The notes under the pieces were generated by a model that saw nothing but the letters and a program-made list of their open reading frames with translations, did no database searches and was not told where the DNA came from. A stretch of DNA of 64,000 bases, from the NCBI GenBank assembly GCA_014055495.1, contig WIAG01000004.1, positions 1 to 64,000 of the forward strand, read 5' to 3'. The position numbers and the translations under genes are program-made. The number at the start of each line of letters is the position of its first letter. Position 1 is the stretch's first letter. Below, one piece after another: positions 44,524 to 52,769 of the stretch. The DNA is from Nitrospira sp. CR1.2 (GTDB lineage Bacteria; Nitrospirota; Nitrospiria; Nitrospirales; Nitrospiraceae).

Positions 44524-44781
44524 GTGCTGCGCCGGATCTGGCTGCCGGTCCTCCTAGTGGCGAGATTCGCACTCAGCCAAGACCTCGCCAGAGCAGAAAC
44601 AGGAACCGAACAGCCTCCAACTCCCGTCCCGCCACGTTTCATCTACGGCGTCCCGAGTCCCATCGATGCCGGATGGCTCTACTATCGCTCACCTAAAGGA
44701 GTTCCAGGTCATGCGTTAAGAAATCGGTCTGCGCTGCATGGAAATCCATGGAGTGCAGACGACCGTTCGTCTCAGGACTAG
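44524..44781 (+). pseudogene. hybrid relic carrying a patch of a sugar-binding-protein gene
   Basis: The frame begins with a signal-peptide-like stretch, then reads IYGVPSPIDAGWLYYRS, almost the same as LYGVPSRIDAGLLYYRS of the ABC binding protein encoded at 48188. At DNA level about 45 bp (44645-44691 against 48680-48727) differ at only about three positions. After this patch similarity stops and the frame runs into unrelated sequence that overlaps the cupredoxin relic on the other strand. It is best read as a remnant of a related gene. Confidence 0.5.
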
Positions 44782-44926
44782 TGAAACTGAAGTCGACCAG
44801 GTCCCCCTGCTCGACGCGAGTCACGAGACTGGGATAGGGATTTGTTGAAGGTCCAAGCTGCGGGCGTGCCTTCGGCGGAGGCACAGCCAGTCGAATGTGG
44901 GGCAGGCCCCTTGCCGGGTTCGACAT
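44693..44926 (-). pseudogene. cupredoxin fragment of a multicopper oxidase / NirK-like gene
   Basis: The 77-codon frame contains RVEQGDLVDFSFTSPETN followed by GRLHSMDFHAAQTDF, the N-terminal cupredoxin pattern of two-domain multicopper oxidases and copper nitrite reductases, including the copper-site His of HSxDFHAAQT. Downstream of this the copper-binding HCG/M region is missing and a stop follows at once. The frame starts 3 nt after the DUF2235 stop, so it may be transcribed, but it cannot form a complete cupredoxin. Confidence 0.5.
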
Positions 44927-44929
44927 GGG

Positions 44930-45985
44930 TCAGTCGATGTACTTGCGCGGCTCGGGGGGCAGATTGGCGGGACGATAGGGCGACTGGGCCTTGTCCCAAC
45001 GTTGTCGGACGCTGACATGGAGCGCGGCGGATGGAGGAATCGTGCGCACGGCCGGTCGGACAGTGACAAACGGCGGCCTGTAGGAATCGTGCATCGGCAT
45101 CATCAGTGGATCGCCGGTTACGGCCGGCAATCCATTCGCGCCGAACGCGTGATCGCCGAACAGAATGCCGTGCGGCTGCACCTTCGTGAGCATCCAGGCC
45201 AGTGCGATGTCGGAAAGCCCGGTCTCGTTGTATCCACCGCCGATATCCGCATGGACCCCGGCGAACCACACATGCTCGACTCCCTCGCGCGCGTCCCACA
45301 AGGTCGGGACGAAGCTTTCCCGTTTTTCGTCGATCGCCAAGGCATGATAACCGAACCGTACGTTCGGATGTAACGACATGTCGTGGAATCGGAACAAGAA
45401 ATGATCAAGCCCGCTGAAGAATGCAAGCGGGATCCCGAGAGCCCCGACGGTATCCCACACGCCGATGACCTCGATCGTTACCTCCTGGCACTGATAGTCC
45501 GCGCGATATTGAGCCGTCACCGCCGGATCGTTGCGGCGATAGACGTCGAAGGCATGACTGGCGAACATATCGTTCCGGCGTGATGACGCAGGCACACCGC
45601 AGCGGGTCAGCATTCCCCCAAGGCTGCGGGCCGTGAAGGCACCTCGGCTGAATCCGAAGAGGTAGAGCCGATCTCCGGCTTCGTACTGCTCGCAGACAAA
45701 TTGGTAGGCGTCCCGCAGCTTCATCTCGAGCCCGGCTCCCGTGGCGCCTTCGGCGATGCGCACCGCCCAGATTCCGTCTGCCCCTACGCCGTCGTCGTAG
45801 AACGCAACCTGGCCGGTGACCTGTTTCACCAGCGTGGCGGAGGAACGAGCCTGCGCCGCGCCTGCCACCAACGTGAACAACTTATAGACGTTCGTATCGG
45901 CCGGGGTGAAATCCCGGGACGACAGATCGGTCGCCGCAGGATGATTCCACGTGCCATCGGTGCAGACGATAATGTTCTTGGGCAT
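44930..45985 (-). CDS. DUF2235 alpha/beta hydrolase (Tle1-like phospholipase fold)
   Basis: A 351-residue protein covering one DUF2235 domain. VCTDGTWN (7-14), GFSRGAFTAR (111-120, nucleophile S113), VIGVWDTVGALG (Asp) and the late VWFAGVHADIGGGY (His) form a serine-hydrolase triad. In Gammaproteobacteria DUF2235 proteins include Tle1 phospholipases delivered by type VI secretion; free-standing ones are uncharacterised. No signal peptide, PAAR or VgrG partner is seen. AGAGAGGAATG precedes the ATG. The Cry-like gene lies upstream on the same strand, separated by a dispersed repeat. Confidence 0.85.
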   Translation of the reverse strand: MPKNIIVCTDGTWNHPAATDLSSRDFTPADTNVYKLFTLVAGAAQARSSATLVKQVTGQVAFYDDGVGADGIWAVRIAEGATGAGLEMKLRDAYQFVCEQYEAGDRLYLFGFSRGAFTARSLGGMLTRCGVPASSRRNDMFASHAFDVYRRNDPAVTAQYRADYQCQEVTIEVIGVWDTVGALGIPLAFFSGLDHFLFRFHDMSLHPNVRFGYHALAIDEKRESFVPTLWDAREGVEHVWFAGVHADIGGGYNETGLSDIALAWMLTKVQPHGILFGDHAFGANGLPAVTGDPLMMPMHDSYRPPFVTVRPAVRTIPPSAALHVSVRQRWDKAQSPYRPANLPPEPRKYID

Positions 45986-46017
45986 TGACTCATTCCTCTC
46001 TGTGTCTGACCCTAGCC

Positions 46018-46344
46018 GGCTGTTGAAATACTTCTTCGCAGCATGTGAACGCGCGGTGAATCGTGCGTCTGAGACGATGGGGAAAGCCCGCAGGATGGTC
46101 AAACAGACCGTCCTGCGCGGCTGCAGCGAGGTCCGCGACGCGAAGAAGAATGAGCGTCACGTCTGCGGACGGGCGCGAGTCGGTGAGCGCCGGTGTCTTA
46201 GAGGCTCAACGTACAGTGAGCCGTACGTTGAGCCTCTGAGGTTCACGACGCGCGGAATACCGCGCGTTACGTTTGTGAACGCCGCCGAGTCGGTCAGGCA
46301 GCTGTCTCTTGCGAGAACAACGCCGGCGGACATTTTCAGCATCC
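46018..46344. repeat. mosaic palindromic dispersed repeat, long copy
   Basis: Ends read GGCTGTTGAAA on the left and, inverted, GGATGCTGAAA on the right. Inside, CAGGATGGTCAAACAG then TGCAGCGAGGTCCGC is shared with the copy at 51288-51470 (inverted there), and the right 50 bp with that at 34257. It spans the whole gap from the Cry-like stop to just before the DUF2235 start. No open frame of note is inside. Confidence 0.7.
46200..46237. repeat. perfect 15-bp hairpin inside the repeat
   Basis: AGAGGCTCAACGTAC, an 8-nt loop, then the exact inverse GTACGTTGAGCCTCT. Confidence 0.85.
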
Positions 46345-46345
46345 G

Positions 46346-47827
46346 CTAGAACCGTCGCGGGGCTTTTACAGCGGATGCACGTGATTTCAGCGCCTCACGA
46401 TACTGCTGCCGCTGCCGGTCCCATCCTTCCGCTTCCGCCTCGGCCTTCAGCGCATCGAGCGACACAGGCTTCGTCACGCAGCGCGCAGCCAATTGCGCGA
46501 GATCGATCTGCGACGGCGAGCACACATACAGATGTCGCAATGCCGTCAAATCGGCAGTTGTCTTCCGCTGATATTGGGATCCAAAAATGATCAGATCGGC
46601 GCTTTGGTAAAACTCGCTGGTGCCGTGGATATAGACACTCGAGAGGATCGAATTCTCACCAAACACAAAAGTTATGGGGCTACGAGCCGGCGGATTGTTG
46701 CCTCCGACCTGACCGCTGGTTTCCCCATCCTGACCAATGATTTCCAACGCACTGACGATGTCGCCCGCATAGACAGTGACTGCAACAATCGGGGTTACAT
46801 CGAAATAGAGCGTGACGGGAGAGTCTTTGAGCGCGCCACACACCACCTGCGTTTGACCGCCCGGCCCGCCACCCGACGGATAGTTGAGACGCACGCCGTT
46901 GACCCGATCCGCCACAAACACATCGATCGTCGAGAGCGGTTGGGTCGGCGCCGGCGGATTGAGACCCCACCAGGGGCGAACCGGTATCGGCGAGGAGTCC
47001 GACGAGCCACAGGCTGAGCTATAGAGCTCACGCTGCAGGACCGGATCGACCTGGCCTGAAGTGAAAAACGGCCACAGGTTCCGAAAGTCGAGCGCCTTCA
47101 GCGTCATCCACGTGAGGAAATTATTCTGATCGTTCCACGCCGCCACATTGTAGTGAACGCCTAAGGGATAATTGACCGGATCGTTGCCCGCGTTGCAGAA
47201 TTGCACATAGGCATCTTGCGCAGCCCCGAAGGCACTCGTGCGTCGCCCATACTCCTGTCCGAACGTCGTATCCACCCACTGGCAGGACGCCTGAATAACG
47301 TTGTTCATTTCCTTCGCTGCCACGGCCACATCGGCATCGGTCCATCCCCAGTCTTTCCCATGCAAAACACCGTCTCTGAGCAGGGCGAGATACAGGTTCA
47401 CGGCTTGAGCGTAGTAGGGCAGCAATGCCACCTCGTACCCCTGCACCTGAAACTGCGGCATCTGTTGGGCAAAGTTCAGTTTGGCGCTCGTCCAATTCTG
47501 CGAGATGTTGGAGGGATCGTTGGTGGTGATCGCGTCCCGGTAATCTTGGATCGAGTCCTTGAGACCTTGCAACGTCTGGGCTTCCAGATTCTCAACCAAC
47601 TGTGTGAGGTCCTGCTGAACGAGCGCTTGTACCTGGTCTTTAATTTGATCCCAGACGTCTTCTTGATCACTCGGCCACAGAATATAGACCAGTCCGCTGA
47701 GCAGGGATCCCACCTCGGGCACCATGCCCAATGCGCTGGCGATGACATTCATCGCCGTGTTGCTCCAGTCGTTGATGTCAGTTGGGATCGGGCTGATTTG
47801 GTGGGGCGGTTGCATGACGGTAGGCAT
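46346..47827 (-). CDS. Cry-like delta-endotoxin domain fused to a jacalin-like beta-prism
   Basis: A 493-residue protein. Residues 25-275 follow the helical pore domain (Endotoxin_N) of three-domain Cry toxins: a hydrophobic VPEVGSLLSGLVYILWP segment, FQVQGYEVALLPYYAQAVNL (central helix 5 pattern), LLRDGVLHGKDWGW, and MTLKALDFRNLWPFF where Cry proteins have the domain I end. Residues 296-420 look like a jacalin-type beta-prism (GDIVSALEIIGQDG, ITFVFGENSILSSVYIHG). A charged 70-residue tail follows. Cry domain III is absent and there is no signal peptide. Cry toxins make pores in insect gut membranes; here the target is unknown. AAAGGAGGTCACC precedes the ATG. A TTGGTT/TATCGT pair (47954-47982) may be the promoter. 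Confidence 0.82.
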   Translation of the reverse strand: MPTVMQPPHQISPIPTDINDWSNTAMNVIASALGMVPEVGSLLSGLVYILWPSDQEDVWDQIKDQVQALVQQDLTQLVENLEAQTLQGLKDSIQDYRDAITTNDPSNISQNWTSAKLNFAQQMPQFQVQGYEVALLPYYAQAVNLYLALLRDGVLHGKDWGWTDADVAVAAKEMNNVIQASCQWVDTTFGQEYGRRTSAFGAAQDAYVQFCNAGNDPVNYPLGVHYNVAAWNDQNNFLTWMTLKALDFRNLWPFFTSGQVDPVLQRELYSSACGSSDSSPIPVRPWWGLNPPAPTQPLSTIDVFVADRVNGVRLNYPSGGGPGGQTQVVCGALKDSPVTLYFDVTPIVAVTVYAGDIVSALEIIGQDGETSGQVGGNNPPARSPITFVFGENSILSSVYIHGTSEFYQSADLIIFGSQYQRKTTADLTALRHLYVCSPSQIDLAQLAARCVTKPVSLDALKAEAEAEGWDRQRQQYREALKSRASAVKAPRRF

Positions 47828-48187
47828 GGTGACCTCCTTTGGATGATGGACAGCTTGCTGATTCATCGCAGGCGGCGTGGTACGGATCGCTGGCATGGGC
47901 CATAAGGCATCTCTCGCGGCGGGAGAACGGGTACCCTGACACGGACGGGTGAAACGATAGGCTTCCCGGGCACGAAAACCAATCAGTATTTCGGCCAGAG
48001 CCATACATCCGTGAAGATCGTCTGATCCGACTGTCGTGTTCCCAGCGACAGTGCCAGGATCAAAGTGTCAAGTGGATGGCGCCCGGACACCCTCCCAAGT
48101 GCATCCAAGCAGGTGAACCGGTGGACGGTACTCGCATAAACGCTGCACTTTTGCATCCACTCCGAGGACTGTGTATAACCTGGGAGG
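47828..48187. other. divergent intergenic region
   Basis: About 360 bases between the Cry-like gene (minus) and the sugar transporter operon (plus). It holds the promoter at 48151 for the transporter and a weaker candidate on the minus strand at 47954-47982. No gene or repeat was seen. Confidence 0.5.
48151..48179 (+). promoter_or_regulatory. sigma-70 promoter of the sugar ABC transporter
   Basis: TTGCAT, 17 bp, TATAAC. The -10 box ends only 8 nt before the GTG at 48188, so the message starts almost at the initiation codon. Confidence 0.65.
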
Positions 48188-49567
48188 GTGATGCGACAGA
48201 TCACCTCACCTCAACGCATCCAGCGGTCCGCATACTGGTTTCCCGGTTCGCTGCCTCACCCGCTTGCACTGCTGATCATCGTCATGATTGGTTTCGGTGC
48301 GACAAACGCTCACCCCGGGTTCTCGCACGCATTGCAGGTCGTTACGGAGCCCGCGCCCGTCACTCTCCGCTTCGTGTCCTGGAAGCCCGATCACCCTCGC
48401 GTCTGGGACGAAGTCCTCGCCGAGTTCACCAAGGCCCATCCTGAGATTTCGGTCGTGCGCGAACTGGCCCCGCACAGCTCCACCGCCTATCACGATCTCC
48501 TGACGCAAAAGCTGAAAAATCGCGACGCCACGGTCGATATTTTTTTCATGGATGTGATCTGGGTACCGGAGTTTGCCGAAGCCGGTTGGGCCCGTCGGCT
48601 CGATGAGCGATTTTCTCCGGCCATGCGCGAGGAGTTTCTCCCCGCCACTATCGAAGTCGGCCGATACGCCGACCATCTTTACGGCGTCCCGAGTCGCATC
48701 GATGCCGGACTGCTCTACTATCGCTCGGACTTGCTGGCCAAGTATGGCTTCGCTCCACCCACGACCTGGCACGAACTGGCCCGGCAGGCTGACACCATCG
48801 TTGCGGGGGAACACCTGCGCCATCCGACGCTGCGCGGCTACACGGCACAATTCAAACAGTATGAAGGCCTCGTCTGTAACATGCTGGAGTTCATCGACGG
48901 CCACGGTGGAACCTTGCTGAACGCGGACGGAACACGTTCCACTTTGGCGAGGCCGGAAGCATTGGCCGCCATGCAGTTCGTACGTGACCGGGTGATCGGC
49001 GGGCTCGCCTCACGCGCCGCACTGACGTATCAGGAACCTGAATCGCTCACCCTGTTTCTCCAAGGACAGGCGATCTTTCATCGAAACTGGCCCTATGCCT
49101 GGGAACTCGCCAACAACCAGACCCGCTCCACCGTCGCCGGACAGGTCGCCGTGATGCCCCTTCCCGGATTCACTCCGGGACGCACGACCGCAGCGCTCGG
49201 CGGCTGGCTGTACGGCATCAGCGCCTACTCACAGCATCCTGACGAGGCCTTGGCACTCATCGAGTTCCTCTCCAGCGAGGCCATACAAAAGAAATTCACA
49301 CAGAAGGCCGGTATCGCCCCGTCGAGAACGGCGCTGTTTTCTGATCCCGACCTGCTGGCGGCCGCCCCGCAACTCCGACACCACCTGACTGTTCTGCAGG
49401 CCGCCACGCCGCGCCCGCGGTCTCCGGTTTATCCCGCGTTGTCGCATCTGCTGCAGCGCTATTTCAGCCGCGCCTTGGCCGTAGACGATCTGGATCTCCG
49501 ACAGGAGGCCGCAGTGACCGATGCGCAGATCGACCGGTTGTTGTCCCTGACGGAGCCTATCCCATGA
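48188..49567 (+). CDS. ABC transporter sugar-binding protein
   Basis: A 459-residue family 1 extracellular solute-binding protein (MalE/UgpB type). A membrane or signal segment (about residues 26-40) is followed by VTLRFVSWKPDHPRVWDEVLAE, DIFFMDVIWVPEFAEAGW and YGVPSRIDAGLLYYRSDLLAKYG, the hinge and sugar-site segments typical of trehalose/maltose binders. No lipobox Cys is present. It presents sugar to the two permeases behind it. GTG at 48188 or ATG at 48191 may be used; the promoter lies directly before. Its stop overlaps the next start by 4 nt. Confidence 0.93.
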   Translation: MMRQITSPQRIQRSAYWFPGSLPHPLALLIIVMIGFGATNAHPGFSHALQVVTEPAPVTLRFVSWKPDHPRVWDEVLAEFTKAHPEISVVRELAPHSSTAYHDLLTQKLKNRDATVDIFFMDVIWVPEFAEAGWARRLDERFSPAMREEFLPATIEVGRYADHLYGVPSRIDAGLLYYRSDLLAKYGFAPPTTWHELARQADTIVAGEHLRHPTLRGYTAQFKQYEGLVCNMLEFIDGHGGTLLNADGTRSTLARPEALAAMQFVRDRVIGGLASRAALTYQEPESLTLFLQGQAIFHRNWPYAWELANNQTRSTVAGQVAVMPLPGFTPGRTTAALGGWLYGISAYSQHPDEALALIEFLSSEAIQKKFTQKAGIAPSRTALFSDPDLLAAAPQLRHHLTVLQAATPRPRSPVYPALSHLLQRYFSRALAVDDLDLRQEAAVTDAQIDRLLSLTEPIP

Positions 49568-50475
49568 ACCGCGCCGCCTCGCTCCTGCGACATCGCGAAA
49601 ATCTTGCCGCCTGGTCGATGGTGGCCCCGGCCGTGCTGCTCACGGTGACCTTCGCGCTCTATCCCGTCGTCGACTCGTTCTGGCTCAGCCTGCACCAAAT
49701 CTTCGTCGGCCTGCCGCAGCTCGGCAGTCCGTTCGTTGGCCCGGAGAACTATCTCGGGTTGATGGGCGACCCGGTGGCGCGGCAGGCCTTGCTGGTTACC
49801 CTGGGCTTCGTCCTGCTTTCGACAGTGTTGGAACTGGTTTGCGGGCTGATGATTGCACTGGTGATTCACGAACAATTTCGCGGGCGTGGGCTCGTTCGGG
49901 CCGCGATTCTGATTCCTTGGGCTATTCCTACGGTCGTCGCGTCGCAACTCTGGCGCTATATCTTCAACGACCAATACGGCTTTGCCAATCTGTTGCTGTT
50001 CGGCGATCGGATCACGGCCTATATTCCCTGGCTGGCCTATCCGAGCCTCGCGTTCGGCATCGTCGTCCTTGCCGATGTGTGGAAAACTTCGTCGTTCGCC
50101 GCCCTGCTGATCCTGGCCGGACTCCAGCTCATTCCCGACGATCTGTACGATGCCGCGAGAGTAGACGGCGCCCACGCCTGGCAACGGTTCCGGCACATCA
50201 CGCTGCCGCTGCTCAAGCCGGCCCTGCTGCTCGCGCTGCTGTTTCGGACGATGGACGCCTTTCGCGTCTTCGACCTGGTCTTTGTGATGACGCAAGGCGG
50301 CCCGGGCGACGCCACCCAAGTCCTGCAGTTCTACGGCTATCAAACCCTGTTCACGGAAGGCCGGATCGGGTACGGCTCGGCCGTGTCGGTGACCGTCTTT
50401 CTGATGATTCTGGCCCTGTCGTTCATCTACCTCCGCGCCATCGGATCGAGCCTCTTGGAGAGGAAGCGAACATGA
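49564..50475 (+). CDS. sugar ABC transporter permease, MalF-like
   Basis: A 303-residue inner-membrane protein with six predicted helices. The cytoplasmic EAA loop, DAARVDGAHAWQRFRHITLP, which docks on the ATPase, is near residue 198-217. It pairs with the second permease to form the channel for the sugar bound by the upstream protein. Start and stop codons overlap those of both neighbours (ATGA), showing tight translational coupling. Confidence 0.94.
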   Translation: MNRAASLLRHRENLAAWSMVAPAVLLTVTFALYPVVDSFWLSLHQIFVGLPQLGSPFVGPENYLGLMGDPVARQALLVTLGFVLLSTVLELVCGLMIALVIHEQFRGRGLVRAAILIPWAIPTVVASQLWRYIFNDQYGFANLLLFGDRITAYIPWLAYPSLAFGIVVLADVWKTSSFAALLILAGLQLIPDDLYDAARVDGAHAWQRFRHITLPLLKPALLLALLFRTMDAFRVFDLVFVMTQGGPGDATQVLQFYGYQTLFTEGRIGYGSAVSVTVFLMILALSFIYLRAIGSSLLERKRT

Positions 50476-51287
50476 ATCGACGTCTGCTCCTCGCACTGGG
50501 CATCCTCGCGACGGTGGGACTGAGTCTGCTGCCGTTCCTGTGGTTCGTGCTGACGTCATTCAAGTCTCAAACCGAGATCGAAGCGATCCCGCCCACCTGG
50601 TGGCCGTCGGGCAACCTCGCATTCTATCGCAACGCCCTGTTCGAGCATCACCTGTTCGACTATGTCCTGAACAGCGTCGTCGTCGCCGGATCCACCACGC
50701 TGCTCGCCCTGTTGCTCGCCATCCCTGCCGCCTATGCACTGGCGCGCCTGACCATCCCGGGTAAGCGTGGCGTGCTCGCGGTGTTGCTCTGCGTGTCGAT
50801 GTTCCCTCAAATGGCGATTGCCGGCCCGATCTGGCGGCTGCTCGACAGTCTGGGCGGACTCAACCACCGCTGGGGGGTCGTGTTGCCCTACGTCGCGCTG
50901 ACGTTGCCGTTGGCGATCTGGATCCTTGCCAGCTTCTTCAAAGAACTGCCGCCCGAGCTGGAAGATGCCGCACGCGTCGACGGCTGTGGCCCGTGGGGCA
51001 CCCTGTTCCGGATCACGCTGCCGCTGGCCACGCCGGGAATCTTCACCGCAGCGATTCTTATTTTGATCTACGCCTGGAACGAATTCTTCTTCGCGCTGCT
51101 CATTCTCACCCAACCGGAGCAACAGACCCTGCCCGTGGGCATCGCACTCTTCCAAGGAGAATTCACCATGCCCTGGGGAGAACTGGCCGCGGCGTCGGTC
51201 GTCGCTACACTGCCCTTGATTGCGGTAGCACTATTGTGTCAGCGATGGATTGTGAGCGGACTTTCCGCCGGTGCCGTGAAGGGATGA
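50472..51287 (+). CDS. sugar ABC transporter permease, MalG-like
   Basis: A 271-residue inner-membrane protein with six helices and the EAA loop EDAARVDGCGPWGTLFRITL near residue 163-182. It forms the channel with the MalF-like protein. The ATG at 50472 overlaps the previous stop and has GAGAGGAAG upstream. Its ATPase is encoded after a 200-bp interval filled with a dispersed repeat. Confidence 0.94.
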   Translation: MNRRLLLALGILATVGLSLLPFLWFVLTSFKSQTEIEAIPPTWWPSGNLAFYRNALFEHHLFDYVLNSVVVAGSTTLLALLLAIPAAYALARLTIPGKRGVLAVLLCVSMFPQMAIAGPIWRLLDSLGGLNHRWGVVLPYVALTLPLAIWILASFFKELPPELEDAARVDGCGPWGTLFRITLPLATPGIFTAAILILIYAWNEFFFALLILTQPEQQTLPVGIALFQGEFTMPWGELAAASVVATLPLIAVALLCQRWIVSGLSAGAVKG

Positions 51288-51470
51288 CAGGATGTTGAAA
51301 GAGGCCTCCAGCTTTGTCCTCGGCTTGAACACATCCTCAACGTGCCCCAGAGGGTGCGCCTGCGGCGTGTTCTTCGCCTGCGGTCTCGCTGGGCGACCTT
51401 TTTGAACATCCTATGCTTCAGATGACGACGAGCGACGGATGATGGGGATGGCCTTCTTGAACATTCTGTG
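51288..51470. repeat. mosaic palindromic dispersed repeat, medium copy
   Basis: CAGGATGTTGAAA at the left and the inverted AGGATGTTCAAAAAGG at 51397-51412 are its ends. The inverted strand continues CAGCGAGACCGCAGGCGAAG, matching the internal part of the copy at 46018. A further end-like word, CTTCTTGAACATTCTG, lies at 51453-51468. It begins 1 nt after the permease stop and separates the ATPase gene from the operon. Confidence 0.7.
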
Positions 51471-51510
51471 AACTCTGTTCGCGAGCACTGTGATTGTGCA
51501 AGGAGTTGTT

Positions 51511-52611
51511 GTGGCTGAACTCGAACTGCGTGCCATTTCCAAATCGTTTCGCGACCAGCACGTGTTGCGCGACGTGTCGCTGCGGGTTCCCGACGGGAGC
51601 TTTACTATTCTGCTTGGTCCATCCGGTTGCGGCAAATCCACACTCCTCCGCATTATCGCCGGACTCGACATCCAGACCACAGGCGAGGTGTTCATCGACG
51701 GCAAGCCGGTGGATCACCTGCCGCCGGCCGAACGCGACATTGCCATGGTGTTTCAGCAGTACGCGCTCTACCCGCACCTCTCCGTTCGTGAGAACCTCGC
51801 CTTTGCACTGAAGATGCGCCGCGTCCCGCGCGACACGATCGAAACCCGTATCGCCGAGGCCGCCCAGTTGCTCGACATCCAGACACTCCTGGACCGCAAA
51901 CCCAAGGCTCTCTCCGGCGGCCAGCGGCAGCGCGTCGCCATGGGCCGGGCCATCGTGCGGAAACCGAAGTTGTTCCTGTTTGATGAGCCGCTCTCGAATC
52001 TGGATGCGCAACTGCGCACGTCGACACGGATCGAATTGAAGAAATTACAGCAACGCCTCCGCGCCACCATGATCTATGTCACCCACGACCAGGTCGAAGC
52101 GATGACGCTGGGCGACCGGATCGTCGTCATCGAAGGAGGCCGCATCCATCAGGCAGATGATCCCCAGCAGACCTACAACGCGCCGGCCGATCCCTTCGTC
52201 GCCTCCTTCATCGGCACCCCGCCGATGAACCTCTGGGAAGGGACTCTGACGTCGGAAGGCGAGCAGGCAACCTTCCGCAGCCGCGGTTTGGTCCTCCCGC
52301 TCCCGGGCGATCTCGTGCGTCACCTTCCACCATCCACATCGTCCATCACCGTCGGAATCCGTCCGGAAGACATTCTCCTTCAGGACATCCCTCAGGCAAT
52401 ACCGATTGAGGCGCAGGTGGAACTTGTGGAAGATCTTGGCGCCGATCTGCTCCTCCACTGCCGGATGGATCATCTCACGCTGGTGGTGCGCGCCGACCGG
52501 GGTATGACGCCCGACGAAGGCATGAGCGTGCGCCTCTGGTTCCCTCCCACGCGGCTCCATCTGTTTATCCACAACCGACGGTTCGACCGACTCGCCCACT
52601 CGTCCCCTTGA
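51511..52611 (+). CDS. sugar ABC transporter ATP-binding protein, MalK/UgpC-like
   Basis: A 366-residue ATPase. Walker A GPSGCGKST, signature LSGGQRQRVAMGRAIV, Walker B LFLFDEPLSNLD and the H-loop THDQ are complete. Residues 235-360 form the OB-fold regulatory domain typical of MalK/UgpC/MsiK proteins, which serve carbohydrate importers. GTG at 51511 with AAGGAG upstream is the likely start; the ATG-like start seven codons upstream is less likely. It powers the two permeases upstream. Confidence 0.93.
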   Translation: MAELELRAISKSFRDQHVLRDVSLRVPDGSFTILLGPSGCGKSTLLRIIAGLDIQTTGEVFIDGKPVDHLPPAERDIAMVFQQYALYPHLSVRENLAFALKMRRVPRDTIETRIAEAAQLLDIQTLLDRKPKALSGGQRQRVAMGRAIVRKPKLFLFDEPLSNLDAQLRTSTRIELKKLQQRLRATMIYVTHDQVEAMTLGDRIVVIEGGRIHQADDPQQTYNAPADPFVASFIGTPPMNLWEGTLTSEGEQATFRSRGLVLPLPGDLVRHLPPSTSSITVGIRPEDILLQDIPQAIPIEAQVELVEDLGADLLLHCRMDHLTLVVRADRGMTPDEGMSVRLWFPPTRLHLFIHNRRFDRLAHSSP

Positions 52612-52769
52612 CTGCGGCTCCGTCTTACTTATCTCGTAAGTAACGACCTGAAGAGGCTGAGAAAAACCGCCGGTTTGCTTGCAATGCGCCTGGAGACCCC
52701 GTAAGCTCCGGAAAGGATTGCATTCTTTGCCTCTCTCCCACAAAGCATCTGAATAGGAACCGACCCCTA

